A stretch of DNA of 64,000 nucleotides from Catelliglobosispora koreensis DSM 44566 (GCF_000379685.1 NZ_KB903290.1:62001-126000); one strand, 5' to 3'; counted from the first letter of the stretch, positions 25,230 to 33,918 are shown. The notes: generated by a model not told the origin, from the sequence alone. Numbers and translations: made by a program.

Positions 25230-27506
25230 GTGCCGGCTCAAGTATCCGCAGGGTCGAACGCGGCGCGGGTGGGCGGGGCATGGTGGCCCGCGGTCTTCCT
25301 CAGCGGTGGAGTCATAGCGGCCGTGCTCTATGTGGCGTCCCCGGCGCCGGCCGTGGCGGCTGCGTCATTTTCGGCTGTCGGTTTGGGCGCGGCTGTCGCG
25401 ATCGTCTGCGGAGCGCGGTGGTTTCGGCCTGTGCCAGCGTGGCCGTGGTACTGCCTGGCGGCGGCATGCGTGTCATTCCTCATTGGAGCGATCGTGCGGG
25501 CCGCTGGCGGTGAGCTTCTCGCCGACAGTTTCACCATTCCCGGTTATGCGCTGATGTTCTCCGGTTTTGGTGGCTTTCTGCGCACCAAAACCGGTTCCAA
25601 ACGGCACGCCGTCATCGACGGGCTGCTCATCGTCGTCGGTATCACGATCGTGTTCGCCATCCTGTTCGCCGTGCCGGCCGCCAGCGTGACTGGCCGCCAG
25701 CCTGCCGTCTCGGCGCTGGCCGCGATCTATCCGCTGCTCGACAGTGTGCTCGTCCTGCTCGTGCTCAACCTCGCGTTCACCAGCGGCAGACGTGGCGCCA
25801 GCTACTACATGCTCATGTCGTGCATGGTGCTGATGCTGGCTGGCGACATCGCCTACGCCATGATCGGCGCCGCAGGGGAGCTCACCGGATCGCCCTTGCT
25901 GGATCTGCCCTTCCTGGCCGGCTTCGCGCTTGTCGGCGCGGCAGGGCTGCATCCGTCGATGGTGGACATCGGCGGCTCGGCGTCACTGCCCGCGCAGGCG
26001 TGGTCGGCGCGCAGGCTGCTGCTGATCGCGCCCGCGCTCGCAGTGCCTTATGTGCTCAGCATCGTGATCGCTCGTCCTTCCCTGCTGGACCGGGTCGTGG
26101 TGGGTGTGGGCGGGGCCATGCTGATGGCGCTGTTGCTCATTCGTGCGGTGTCGGCGGTGCGCAGCTTCGCTGACGCTCAGAAGCGCTATGAGTATCAGGC
26201 GACGCACGACGCACTGACCGGGCTAGCCAACCGATCGCTGTGGTTCACTCAAGTGCGCTCGATGCTGGCCCGCGCCACTTCCGAGCATCAAGTGTGGGTG
26301 TACTTCCTCGACCTCGACGGGTTCAAGTATGTCAATGACTCCAGTGGTCATACCGTCGGCGATGAGGTCATCACCGAGGTAGCGGGCAGGCTGGGCCGGT
26401 GCGCACCGAAGTCGGCGGCCATCGCGCGTGTCGGTGGAGATGAATTCGTTTTGGCGTACCGGGCGACGCGTGCCGACGCCATGGCGCTCGCCGATGTGAT
26501 CCTCAAGCAGATGCGCCACACGCTCAAGATGCGCGCCAACAACGTGGTGATCAGCGTGTCGATCGGCATCGCTAGCTCGCCCACGGCACACCCGCATGAC
26601 GTGACCGCCGAGGACCTGTTGCGTGACGCTGACACGGCTATGTACCACGCGAAGAACAACGGCCGCGATCGATGGTCGATGTTTGACCCGGCGATGCGTG
26701 ACCGGGTGCAGGAGCGGATCAATATCGACCTGGCCCTGCGGGAGGCGATGGTCTCCCGTCAGCTGCACGTGGCGTACCAGCCGGTGGTGCACTTGCCCAC
26801 CGGTGAGCTGGTCGGAGCCGAGGCACTGATCCGGTGGACGCATCCCGATCGCGGTGAGATCAAGCCCGCCAGCTTCATCCGGGTGGCGGAGGAATCCGGG
26901 CTCATCGTCGACATTGGACGGTGGGTGATGCGGGAAGCGTTGCGGCAGCTGGCCGAATGGCGCACCGAGCATCAGGTTAGCGACTCCTTCTGGCTTTCCG
27001 TCAACGTGTCGCCGAGGCAGCTGCGCGATACGAGCCTGTCCGCCGAGCTGGCGCTGATGCTTGAGGAGTTCGCCTTGCCGGCGTCGGCGGTGACGGTTGA
27101 ACTCACCGAGACGGTCATGATGGACCCGACGAGTGAGGCTGATGCCGCGCTGCGCTCGTTGCGTGAGCTTGGTGTGCATCTGGTGGTCGATGACTTTGGC
27201 ACCGGGTTTTCCGCGCTGGGCTATCTGCGCAACTACCCCGTCACGGGGGTGAAGATCGACCGTTCGTTTGTCGCCGGTCTGGCCACCGATCCCGGCGATG
27301 AGGCGATCGTACGGGCGATCGTCGGCATGAGCTCGGCCCTGCGCTTGTCTGTCGTGGCCGAGGGCGTGGAAAACGAAGCCCAGCGCGATCTGCTGTGGCA
27401 GGCCGGAGTCGTGCACGGCCAGGGATGGCTGTGGGGCAAGGCGGCCGATCCGGCCGTCTTCGCCGACCTGTGGTTCCGCGCTAGTGCCCGGGCTTATCCA
27501 GCGTGA
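25230..27506 (+). CDS. Membrane GGDEF-EAL cyclic-di-GMP enzyme
   Basis: A 758-residue protein. About eight predicted membrane helices occupy residues 15-310, followed by a diguanylate-cyclase domain with intact VGGDEF (GGDEF at 402-406) and a phosphodiesterase domain with intact EAL at 531-533, the ELTETVMM and DDFGTGFSALGYLRN loops and KIDRSF. Both activities could therefore be functional, with the membrane part as sensor. GTG 25230 is preferred because AGGAGG lies at 25219-25224; a TTG at 25209 would include the ribosome site. Its 3' end overlaps the opposite GNAT-like gene by 26 nt. Confidence 0.9.
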   Translation: MPAQVSAGSNAARVGGAWWPAVFLSGGVIAAVLYVASPAPAVAAASFSAVGLGAAVAIVCGARWFRPVPAWPWYCLAAACVSFLIGAIVRAAGGELLADSFTIPGYALMFSGFGGFLRTKTGSKRHAVIDGLLIVVGITIVFAILFAVPAASVTGRQPAVSALAAIYPLLDSVLVLLVLNLAFTSGRRGASYYMLMSCMVLMLAGDIAYAMIGAAGELTGSPLLDLPFLAGFALVGAAGLHPSMVDIGGSASLPAQAWSARRLLLIAPALAVPYVLSIVIARPSLLDRVVVGVGGAMLMALLLIRAVSAVRSFADAQKRYEYQATHDALTGLANRSLWFTQVRSMLARATSEHQVWVYFLDLDGFKYVNDSSGHTVGDEVITEVAGRLGRCAPKSAAIARVGGDEFVLAYRATRADAMALADVILKQMRHTLKMRANNVVISVSIGIASSPTAHPHDVTAEDLLRDADTAMYHAKNNGRDRWSMFDPAMRDRVQERINIDLALREAMVSRQLHVAYQPVVHLPTGELVGAEALIRWTHPDRGEIKPASFIRVAEESGLIVDIGRWVMREALRQLAEWRTEHQVSDSFWLSVNVSPRQLRDTSLSAELALMLEEFALPASAVTVELTETVMMDPTSEADAALRSLRELGVHLVVDDFGTGFSALGYLRNYPVTGVKIDRSFVAGLATDPGDEAIVRAIVGMSSALRLSVVAEGVENEAQRDLLWQAGVVHGQGWLWGKAADPAVFADLWFRASARAYPA

Positions 27507-28038
27507 AGGCCCAGTAGGTCTGCACGTCGGCTTGGCTGGCGACCATGTCCGGGCTGATGCCGTGCAGCGTGCGGATGATCGCGTCGGGCAGGCCCATGTC
27601 GGCGTTGAATTGGCAAATGTCAAGCGAGGCAACGCCTCCCGAGAGGTGAACCTGCGCCCACATTTGAGCGATGATCGCCTCGAAGATGCCGCTGCCGCGG
27701 TGTTTGTCGGCGATCGCGAAAAAGCCTAAATACCAAACCTTTTGCTGGGCATAGAGCTGCGGCCACCGGTGGGCGAAGAACTCCGGTGAGATCAGCGGCA
27801 TGGCTTCGAGCACGTTGGTGAAGGTGGCCAGACCGGTCACTTCTGCCGTGCCGGGGACAAGGGCGACATGCTTTTGCACGCGTGGATCGGCCATGACCGC
27901 GTCGAATTCGTGATGGTTCATGACGTGGCGCTGGGCGGCCATCGTCCGCAGGTCGGCGAACGCTTTCTCGTAGAGCGCCCACGCGGAACTGAGCAACGGC
28001 GCCTCAAGGACCTCGTGCACCTCCAGCTTCACGCGCAC
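27481..28038 (-). CDS. GNAT-like acyltransferase
   Basis: A 185-residue soluble protein. The central block VWYLGFFAIADKHRGSGIFEAIIAQMWAQV fits motif A of GNAT acyltransferases, where the RGSG turn would bind the CoA pyrophosphate. The acceptor is unknown and the N- and C-terminal strands are not typical of characterised enzymes. It is transcribed convergently with the GGDEF-EAL gene and overlaps its stop. It follows the glycoside hydrolase gene but is probably separated from it by the hairpin at 28050-28073. Confidence 0.6.
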   Translation of the reverse strand: MRVKLEVHEVLEAPLLSSAWALYEKAFADLRTMAAQRHVMNHHEFDAVMADPRVQKHVALVPGTAEVTGLATFTNVLEAMPLISPEFFAHRWPQLYAQQKVWYLGFFAIADKHRGSGIFEAIIAQMWAQVHLSGGVASLDICQFNADMGLPDAIIRTLHGISPDMVASQADVQTYWAFTLDKPGH

Positions 28039-28049
28039 AATATAGCGGC

Positions 28050-28073
28050 CCTGGGGCGTTTTGGGGCCCCAGG
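28050..28073 (-). terminator. Hairpin after the glycoside hydrolase gene
   Basis: CCTGGGGC at 28050-28057 pairs with GCCCCAGG at 28066-28073 over an 8-nt loop, 10 nt beyond the stop of the leftward glycoside hydrolase gene. A GC-rich stem without a U-tract is typical of actinomycete terminators. The call rests on stem and position. Confidence 0.5.
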
Positions 28074-28083
28074 ACCAGTGCGA

Positions 28084-30141
28084 TTACAGCGTGGTGCAGA
28101 TGGTGCCGTTGAGGCGGAAGATCGAGGGCGCCACGTTGGGCCCGCCATACCAGCCGACGAAACCGGTGCTGGCGCTGCCGCCGTTGGCGGGCAGCTGACG
28201 GTTCCAGTCCACATTGGTCACACGAACCTCTTGGCCGGTCTGCTGCCAGGTGGCATTCCAGCTTCCGTCAACGCGCTGCCAGGCAACGGGCCAGCTATAC
28301 GTCAGGGTCCAGCCGTCGATGGCGTGCGCGCCCGTGTTGGTGATATCGAGGGTACCGATATAGCCGTTGCCCCAATCCGAAGCCGTCGTGAACTTGACCG
28401 TGCAGCTGCTTGTCGCGGGGCTGCCGGTGACGAACGTGAGCGGTGGTGAGGACCACGAGACGTGGCCGGCCGTGTCGCGCGCGAGAACGTTGACGGTGTA
28501 ACGGGTTCCGGGCACGAGATTGCCGGCCGTCAGCGACGTTGAGGTCGTTTCACCCCACTGTTCGCTGACCGCCCCGAACCGGCGGTGCACCTCGTATTTG
28601 GCGATCGGGTGCGTGCCGCTTACCGCCGCTGGCCAGGTTATCGTCGCGGAACTGTCCGTGACACTGCTCAAGCTGGGCTGTCCGGGTGCCCCTGGCGGTC
28701 CGTTCACGGCACTGGAAGGTTTGAGCAGGATCAGCGTCAGCGAGTAGGGCGCGAGCGTTTGGCTGAACGCGGTTCCGGTCTGCGTGACCGTGATCGCGGA
28801 GGCGCCATTGGTGTAGGAGTGCACGTCCGCCGTGCCCGAAGCGGGGGAGTAGCCCGAGTAGTTAATCGTTGCGGGATAAGCGTTGTCGGGATCTTTGTTG
28901 ATCAGAAGCACGGCGGCGTCACCGTTGGGGCGGCGCACCGCGTGCGCGGTCACGAGCGCCTGATCGGTGCCAGCGGCGATGAACTGGTCGCCGGCGTGGG
29001 CGAATGTGTTCATCAGAGAAAGCCCGTAGTACGGGGCGAAGGGCGTGTTGAGCGGCGGTTCGCACACCGAACCGTCGGCCAGGCACGTGCCACTGGACAG
29101 GATGCCGAAATCGCCGTAGTCCGTTTGCCCCGCGACCGTGGACACGGTGCCGATTCCATTGTGGACATTCCACCACTGCACCGTGAACACACCGTTTTCG
29201 AGCAGGTCGCTGTAGGCGTCGGCCAGGAACAGCGCGCCCGGTTGGGTGTTCAGCCCGATGCCGACGTTGAGCTCGGTCAGGCTGATACCGATGCGTTCCG
29301 CGTTCGGGCCGGCGTACCGGGTGATTTGCTGACGTAGCAAGAACATCGCGTGATCGATGTGTTCGGTCTTGGCGATGGATTCGGCGGCGGTGTTACCGCC
29401 CGGATACCAGTGCACGTCAACGAAATCGATCTTAGGCCCGGCGATGCTGAGCACAGCTTGGTTCCACGGGCCGGGGTCGGTTCCGGCCGTGATGCCGTCG
29501 GGCCAGTTGCCCGGCATCGTGAGCACAGCGCCGACTTTGATCGTGGGGTCGACGGCTTTCATGGCGTCGGCATATTGCACGACGAGGTTGGCGTAGTAGG
29601 CCGCGCTCTTGTCGGGGTGGTTGTCGGCCTCCCAGGGCGAACCGTAGTGACCGTTGCCGTAGTTCTCATTGCCGACTGTCCAGTACTTCACCGAGTACCC
29701 TCTGGTGATGTTGGAATGGTGCACCCAGCCGGCGGCTTCGGCGGGGGAGCCGGTTCCGTAGTTGGCAATGATCATTGGTTCTGCGCCCACGCGTCTGGCG
29801 CCGGCGATGAAGGTGTCGAAATCTGTTCCTGGCGCGACGTAACCGCCGGGCGCGGTGTGGTCCTGCCAGTGGTAGATGTCGGCATAGGACCCACCGGGGT
29901 AGCGCAGCATCTTGACGCCCGCGTTCTTGAGCAGGTCAGAGGTCGCGTTGGTGCCCAGCTGGGAGTCCCAGATGGCTTGGTTGATTCCCAGGCCGGTGCT
30001 TGGCATCGTTGCCAGGCCAGCCTTGGCGTTGACGGTCACCGTCACGGTGGTCGCCGCCGCTTGCGCGCTTGGGCTGCTTAGGGCAAGCGTGCCAAGCATT
30101 GTGGCGGTTACGGCGGCCGAGAGGGAGCGCGTTCTCAGCAT
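28084..30141 (-). CDS. Secreted glycoside hydrolase (arabinofuranosidase-like) with Fn3 and CBM2
   Basis: A 685-residue exported enzyme. A signal peptide (MLRTRSLSAAV... cleaved near SAQAAA, residue 29) precedes a TIM-barrel catalytic domain of GH-A clan type (about 35-450) with the acid/base in TVGNENYG (Glu159) and the likely nucleophile in SLTELN (Glu290). Then come a fibronectin-III module (about 465-550) and a C-terminal family-2 cellulose-binding module (about 560-685) bounded by two Cys. The layout suggests attack on plant cell-wall polysaccharide such as arabinoxylan on cellulose; the exact bond is not certain. ATG 30141 is chosen to start the signal peptide. A CebR-like operator lies 25 nt upstream. 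Confidence 0.85.
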   Translation of the reverse strand: MLRTRSLSAAVTATMLGTLALSSPSAQAAATTVTVTVNAKAGLATMPSTGLGINQAIWDSQLGTNATSDLLKNAGVKMLRYPGGSYADIYHWQDHTAPGGYVAPGTDFDTFIAGARRVGAEPMIIANYGTGSPAEAAGWVHHSNITRGYSVKYWTVGNENYGNGHYGSPWEADNHPDKSAAYYANLVVQYADAMKAVDPTIKVGAVLTMPGNWPDGITAGTDPGPWNQAVLSIAGPKIDFVDVHWYPGGNTAAESIAKTEHIDHAMFLLRQQITRYAGPNAERIGISLTELNVGIGLNTQPGALFLADAYSDLLENGVFTVQWWNVHNGIGTVSTVAGQTDYGDFGILSSGTCLADGSVCEPPLNTPFAPYYGLSLMNTFAHAGDQFIAAGTDQALVTAHAVRRPNGDAAVLLINKDPDNAYPATINYSGYSPASGTADVHSYTNGASAITVTQTGTAFSQTLAPYSLTLILLKPSSAVNGPPGAPGQPSLSSVTDSSATITWPAAVSGTHPIAKYEVHRRFGAVSEQWGETTSTSLTAGNLVPGTRYTVNVLARDTAGHVSWSSPPLTFVTGSPATSSCTVKFTTASDWGNGYIGTLDITNTGAHAIDGWTLTYSWPVAWQRVDGSWNATWQQTGQEVRVTNVDWNRQLPANGGSASTGFVGWYGGPNVAPSIFRLNGTICTTL

Positions 30142-30165
30142 ACCTATCCAATCGGAGAGAATAGA

Positions 30166-30179
30166 TGGAAGCGCTCCCA
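30166..30179 (-). promoter_or_regulatory. CebR-like LacI-family operator
   Basis: The reverse strand reads TGGGAGCGCTTCCA, differing at one position from the streptomycete CebR box TGGGAGCGCTCCCA. It sits 25 nt upstream of the glycoside hydrolase ATG. CebR represses cellulose and cello-oligosaccharide genes until cellobiose or cellotriose is present. The site fits the cellulose-binding module of the downstream enzyme. Confidence 0.7.
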
Positions 30180-30211
30180 TTGTTGGCCCGCCGCGGTTGG
30201 CCGTCAACCGG

Positions 30212-30538
30212 CTACAGCACTTCGACCTTGACGGTGACGGTGTCACCTGCCTCGATGCCTTCGGCTGTGCGCACAGGGCGTTTGACCGGGAGCACATAGC
30301 AGCCCGTCTTGCTGTCAGGGAAGATCGACGTCGCCCACGTGCTGGTGCCGAGCCGCACGCGCACTTTGACCGCGCCGAAGCCGCGGCGTGGTCCCGCTGT
30401 CAGCTCGCGGATGTCGTCGGAGGCTTCCGCGGGCAGCGTGACGAAATTCCAGCTGTCATCGCGGCGGGCGTCCCAGATCCACAGCTGCGCTTCAAACTCA
30501 ACGATCACGTGCGACAGCATCACATGACGGCCTGACAA
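30212..30538 (-). CDS. DUF1905 domain protein
   Basis: A 108-residue small beta-rich protein. FEAQLWIWDARRDDSWNFVTLPAEASDDIREL and the closing TVTVKVEVL are typical of DUF1905, whose biochemical role is unknown; the domain is often fused to YdeI-like modules in other bacteria. ATG 30538 is the longest start; ATG 30520 is also plausible. It diverges from the DUF5655 gene with only 10 nt between starts, so the two promoters must overlap the coding regions or one gene is leaderless. Confidence 0.75.
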   Translation of the reverse strand: MSGRHVMLSHVIVEFEAQLWIWDARRDDSWNFVTLPAEASDDIRELTAGPRRGFGAVKVRVRLGTSTWATSIFPDSKTGCYVLPVKRPVRTAEGIEAGDTVTVKVEVL

Positions 30539-30548
30539 TTAGGCTGAC

Positions 30549-30971
30549 GTGGTGGGACGGTGGATCTGCCCGGCGTGTGACCGCGAGTTCGGCAGCGCGC
30601 ATCAAGCGCACCTGTGTGTGCCTGGCTGCACGGTCGACGAGGTGTTTTCCGGCAGGCCGCCCTATCAGCGGGCCGCCTATGACCGCATCATCGAACACCT
30701 CAAGACACTGGGCCCGGTGCACGAGGACGCGGTCACGGTTGGAGTTTTCCTCAAGGCGGACCGCAAGCTGGCCGAGGTGCGCCCGAAAGCGCGCAGTCTG
30801 TTGCTGTACCTCATCTTGCCCCGCGTGATCACCGGCCCGCTCGTGGGCCGGGCAGAGCGGATCGCCGCAGGGCGCTTCGGCCACTACGTGAAACTGACCG
30901 ATCCGGCACAGGTCGACGCGCAGGTGAAGGCGTGGCTGACCGAGGCTTATGACGTGGCGGAAGAGCGATGA
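30549..30971 (+). CDS. DUF5655 domain protein with N-terminal zinc-ribbon-like motif
   Basis: A 140-residue protein from GTG 30549. The first 30 residues contain CPACDREF and HLC, a Cys/His arrangement that may bind zinc. The rest (VDEVFSGRPPYQRAAYDRIIEHLKTLG ... VTVGVFLKADRKLAEVRPKARSLLLYL) matches DUF5655, found in DNA-associated and transport-associated proteins without a settled function. Its 3' end overlaps the opposite TetR gene by 25 nt. Confidence 0.75.
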   Translation: MVGRWICPACDREFGSAHQAHLCVPGCTVDEVFSGRPPYQRAAYDRIIEHLKTLGPVHEDAVTVGVFLKADRKLAEVRPKARSLLLYLILPRVITGPLVGRAERIAAGRFGHYVKLTDPAQVDAQVKAWLTEAYDVAEER

Positions 30972-31624
30972 TGCAGCCCGTCGAGGATGAGGTCGAGGCC
31001 GAACTCGAATTCGGTTTGGTCGTCGCACCAGCCGAGCGTGGACGCCGGGTCGTCGTGGGCGACTTCGGCCAGCATCGCCGCGATGTTGGGTAGCCCAGCG
31101 GCCATCGCGCTGATCGTCTCGTCGCTGACCGGTCCCTTGCCGGGATCGAAGAGTTCCTGAGCGAACCCCAAAGCACGGCTGCCTAAGGCGTGCAGGCCGT
31201 GGTGGATCAGGTCGTAGGACAGGCCGCCGTCATGCATGAGGCCGACGATGGCGTCGTGGTGGGCGATGATGGAGGCGCTGGCCGTGTTGCGTATCGACAG
31301 CAGACTGGGCATCCATGGGTGTAGGAGCAGGACTTCGCGTGCGGTCAGGATGCGCTGGCGCACAGCGGCTTTCCAGCCACCGTCGTGAGTGGACACACCG
31401 GCTGCCGCTTCGTTGATCTCCTGCCCGATGAGTTCGGCCATGCCGTCGAACACGTCGTCCTTATTGGACACGTGGTAATACAGCGACATCGCCTCGGCGC
31501 CGAGTTCTTCGGCGAGGCGGCGCATCGTGACCGCCCCGAGCCCGGATTCGTCGGCCAGTTTGATCGCCGTGCGGAGCACCCGCTCGCGGCTCAGGAGCTT
31601 GCGCGGCTCCGCCTGTGTCCCCAT
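30947..31624 (-). CDS. TetR-family transcriptional regulator
   Basis: A 225-residue repressor. The N-terminal helix-turn-helix is LADESGLGAVTMRRLAEELGAEAMSLYYHVSNKDDVFDG, followed by an all-helical ligand and dimerisation domain of the TetR C-terminal type seen in tetracycline-like regulators. It diverges from a medium-chain dehydrogenase gene; the intergenic DNA carries three copies of a CTTAC-N3-GTAAG repeat, very likely its operators and an arrangement expected for autoregulation plus control of the neighbour. Confidence 0.88.
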   Translation of the reverse strand: MGTQAEPRKLLSRERVLRTAIKLADESGLGAVTMRRLAEELGAEAMSLYYHVSNKDDVFDGMAELIGQEINEAAAGVSTHDGGWKAAVRQRILTAREVLLLHPWMPSLLSIRNTASASIIAHHDAIVGLMHDGGLSYDLIHHGLHALGSRALGFAQELFDPGKGPVSDETISAMAAGLPNIAAMLAEVAHDDPASTLGWCDDQTEFEFGLDLILDGLHHRSSATS

Positions 31625-31650
31625 GTGTACCCGTCCTCCTCTTGACCTAC

Positions 31651-31696
31651 CTTACGGCGTATGGCTAGCCTTACAGCGTAAGACTTACGATGTAAG
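31651..31696. promoter_or_regulatory. Three CTTAC-N3-GTAAG operator-like repeats
   Basis: Perfect 13-nt dyads CTTACAGCGTAAG (31670-31682) and CTTACGATGTAAG (31684-31696) are preceded by a degenerate CTTACGGCGTATG (31651-31663). They fill the region between the TetR start and the dehydrogenase start. Bound repressor would block both promoters. Confidence 0.75.
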
Positions 31697-31712
31697 AATC
31701 TTGGAGATGACG

Positions 31713-32711
31713 ATGAAAGCCATAATTCAGGACCGCTACGGGTCCCCTGACGTGCTTAGATTCGCCGACGTCGCTACGCCGGCGATCGGGGAGCACGATC
31801 TCCTCGTCCGGGTGAAAGCGTCAGCGGTGAACGCCCGCGACTGGCACTTCCTGCGCGGCGACCCCTACCTGGCCCGCCTCGCCTCACCGGTCCTGGGCCG
31901 CAAACGGCCGAAAACCGCGATCCGCGGCAGCGACCTCGCCGGCGTGGTCGAGGCCGTGGGGGCGGGCGTGACCGGGTTCCGCCCGGGCGACGAAGTCTTT
32001 GGCGACCTTCGTGAAGGCGATGGCGCCTTCGCTGAGTACGCGGCTGTTCCTTCCCGGCAGGCGTGCCTCAAGCCGGCGAAGCTGAGCTTTGCGGAGGCCG
32101 CGGTCATCCCGCTGGCGGGAGCGACCGCGCTACGGGGAATCCGTAACGTGGGACAGGTCAAAACCGGGCAGCGGGTGCTCATCAACGGCGCCTCCGGTGG
32201 CGTCGGGACGTTCGCCGTGCAGATCGCTAAGCACTTTGGAGCGCACGTGACGGCGGTTTGCCGTACACGCAATATCGAACTGGTCACCGGACTTGGCGCC
32301 GACCACGTCATCGACTACACGCGCGACGACTTCACCACGGCCGGCCCGTTCGACGTCGTGTTCGACCTCGTGGGCAACCGGTCGCTCACGGAACTGCAAA
32401 GGCCGCTCGTGGCAGGCGGGATCGTCATCCTTTCCGGCGGTGGCGTGTCTGGCAACGGGAAGGTAAGTGCCGTCGGCCCTATGGGCTTGTACATCAAGGG
32501 CGCCACGCTAGGCCGCTTGAGCCGCAACACGATCCGTGCCCTCAACGATGTGCCGCCGGGCGAAGACCTTGCGGTGCTTAAGGATCTGGTCGAGTCAGGT
32601 GCGGTCAAGCCGGTCATCGACCGCACCTACACCCTGAGCGAGGTGCCTGACGCCATTCGCTATGTCGAGGCTGAACACGCCAGGGCCAAGGTCGCTATCA
32701 CGGTCGGCTAA
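31713..32711 (+). CDS. NAD(P)-dependent alcohol dehydrogenase/quinone oxidoreductase (zinc-free MDR)
   Basis: A 332-residue medium-chain dehydrogenase/reductase. An N-terminal GroES-like domain (MKAIIQDRYGSPDVLRFADV) is followed by a Rossmann domain with NGASGGVGTFAVQIAK, the nucleotide-binding loop of the quinone-oxidoreductase branch. The structural and catalytic zinc cysteines of classical alcohol dehydrogenases are absent. ATG 31713 is favoured because GGAG at 31703-31706 is 6 nt upstream; ATG 31707 is too close. It is the probable target of the divergent TetR protein and may detoxify an electrophilic carbonyl or quinone ligand. Confidence 0.87.
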   Translation: MKAIIQDRYGSPDVLRFADVATPAIGEHDLLVRVKASAVNARDWHFLRGDPYLARLASPVLGRKRPKTAIRGSDLAGVVEAVGAGVTGFRPGDEVFGDLREGDGAFAEYAAVPSRQACLKPAKLSFAEAAVIPLAGATALRGIRNVGQVKTGQRVLINGASGGVGTFAVQIAKHFGAHVTAVCRTRNIELVTGLGADHVIDYTRDDFTTAGPFDVVFDLVGNRSLTELQRPLVAGGIVILSGGGVSGNGKVSAVGPMGLYIKGATLGRLSRNTIRALNDVPPGEDLAVLKDLVESGAVKPVIDRTYTLSEVPDAIRYVEAEHARAKVAITVG

Positions 32712-33145
32712 TACGGTTTGCCGCACACCTTCCATGCTCCGTCTGGCTGACGGTCGAGCGGGAAGTCCCGCGGTTCGTTCTTTCCATTGTCCTGCTGCAG
32801 GAACGCGGTCACCGTCGCGGTGTCGCCGTCAACCGAGGATCCGGTGATCTCAAAGGTCGCGAAAGCGGGCTGAGAGAACATGTATTCGCGATACTGCGCC
32901 ACCGTGAACCTCTGCTTCGTCGCCTCACACAGCAAGTCGTAGCCACTCTGGTCGGCGCCGGACTTCAGCCGCGTCAGGAACTGCTCAGCCGCGTTGCGCA
33001 CCTCGATGGTGTCCTTGACAGACGAGTAAACCGTCGTACCGCCCAAAATGGAGCCAGCACAGCACAATCCGGCCACTATCGCGGCGAAGATGAGAAACGA
33101 GCGCCCGCGACGGCGCCGCGGCACAGGCTGGCTACGTGAGGTCAC
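32708..33145 (-). CDS. Membrane-anchored NTF2-like/DUF4878-type protein
   Basis: About 145 residues: a basic head (RSQPVPRRRRGRS), one membrane helix (FLIFAAIVAGLCCAGSIL), then an outside domain. Its sequence AAEQFLTRLKSGADQSGYDLLCEATKQRFT and closing WKVCGKPY resemble small extracytoplasmic NTF2-like domains of actinomycetes; the paired Cys may form a disulfide. The start is uncertain: GTG 33145 is given, but the frame is open to a TTG at 33181 that would overlap the DUF1062 stop. It converges with the dehydrogenase gene, overlapping by 4 nt. Function unknown. Confidence 0.6.
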   Translation of the reverse strand: MTSRSQPVPRRRRGRSFLIFAAIVAGLCCAGSILGGTTVYSSVKDTIEVRNAAEQFLTRLKSGADQSGYDLLCEATKQRFTVAQYREYMFSQPAFATFEITGSSVDGDTATVTAFLQQDNGKNEPRDFPLDRQPDGAWKVCGKPY

Positions 33146-33177
33146 GGGCGCATCATGGTCCAAAGTGGCGCGCGACG

Positions 33178-33735
33178 TCAACGGTCGAGTGCCTTGAGCG
33201 AGAAGGTGAAATCGCCGGACAGCTTGCCACTCAGCCGGTAGGCCGAAACGAGCTTGCCGACCTTGATCAGCCTTTCGACCTCAGCGCGTGGCAGACCGAA
33301 ACCTTCGGCGATCAGCCGCACCGGCCGCACGGGAATCCGTGCCGCGAAGCGGACCTCGACGTCGATCGCATCGCGGTCCACATGATCGTCTTCGCTGGTG
33401 TCGAGGCGCCAGGCGTTGTCCCAGTCGAGAGCGATGTGGTTGCGGCGCTGCAGGACCGGGTCCTGGAGCAGCTCTGCTATCAGGCCGGCGTCGTTGTGAT
33501 GCAGCCGGTCCAGCAGTCCGGATTGGATAGTGCGCACGGTCATCCGCTCAAAGATGGTGAGCTTGGCGGTGTCCCCGCAACGGGTGCACAGCACGAGAAG
33601 CCAGGCGTCCAGGAGCTTGTGGTTGGCGTTGACGCGGAATTTGCCGGTCGCGATGAAGCGTTCGCAGGCGCACGCGTGGCATCGGCGGATGATGAGTGGC
33701 AGGCACGTGGGCACGACTGCCCAGATTTTGAGCAT
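33178..33735 (-). CDS. DUF1062 domain protein
   Basis: A 185-residue protein opening with MLKIWAVVPTCLPLIIRRCHAC and containing a second cysteine pair CTRCG, so a four-Cys zinc site is likely in the N-terminal third. The remainder is predicted helical with a C-terminal region RLIKVGKLVSAYRLSGKLSGDF. This pattern identifies DUF1062, a bacterial family with no assigned function. Start is ATG 33735. It may be cotranscribed with the downstream membrane-anchored protein gene. Confidence 0.8.
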   Translation of the reverse strand: MLKIWAVVPTCLPLIIRRCHACACERFIATGKFRVNANHKLLDAWLLVLCTRCGDTAKLTIFERMTVRTIQSGLLDRLHHNDAGLIAELLQDPVLQRRNHIALDWDNAWRLDTSEDDHVDRDAIDVEVRFAARIPVRPVRLIAEGFGLPRAEVERLIKVGKLVSAYRLSGKLSGDFTFSLKALDR

Positions 33736-33890
33736 GGCAGTACACCGGTTTCAGTGAGAAGTCCGCAGCAGGAAAGAACGCGGCACACAGGTGTGTCGCG
33801 CGATCAGCACTCGGGAGGTCTCACAGGGTGTACAACGGGCGCCCTTTGCCTAGACGACGTGGCTTAGGCGAACGTTAGTGGCGCACGCCG

Positions 33891-33918
33891 GCCTACCGCC
33901 AACGGTTTTACGGCAGGC
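33891..33918 (-). terminator. Hairpin at the end of the LLM monooxygenase operon
   Basis: GCCTACCG at 33891-33898 and CGGCAGGC at 33911-33918 can pair with one G-U wobble around a 12-nt loop rich in T on one strand. It begins in the stop codon of the leftward monooxygenase gene. It would end the three-gene leftward operon of the second biosynthetic locus. Confidence 0.45.

Noticed and set aside
26223-27632. Reverse-strand frame of 469 codons under the GGDEF-EAL gene
   Set aside because: The forward strand has intact GGDEF and EAL motifs; the reverse product has no recognisable domain.
28585-29337. Forward open frames opposite the glycoside hydrolase
   Set aside because: Low-complexity Val/Gly-rich shadows of a gene with signal peptide, catalytic Glu residues, Fn3 and CBM2.
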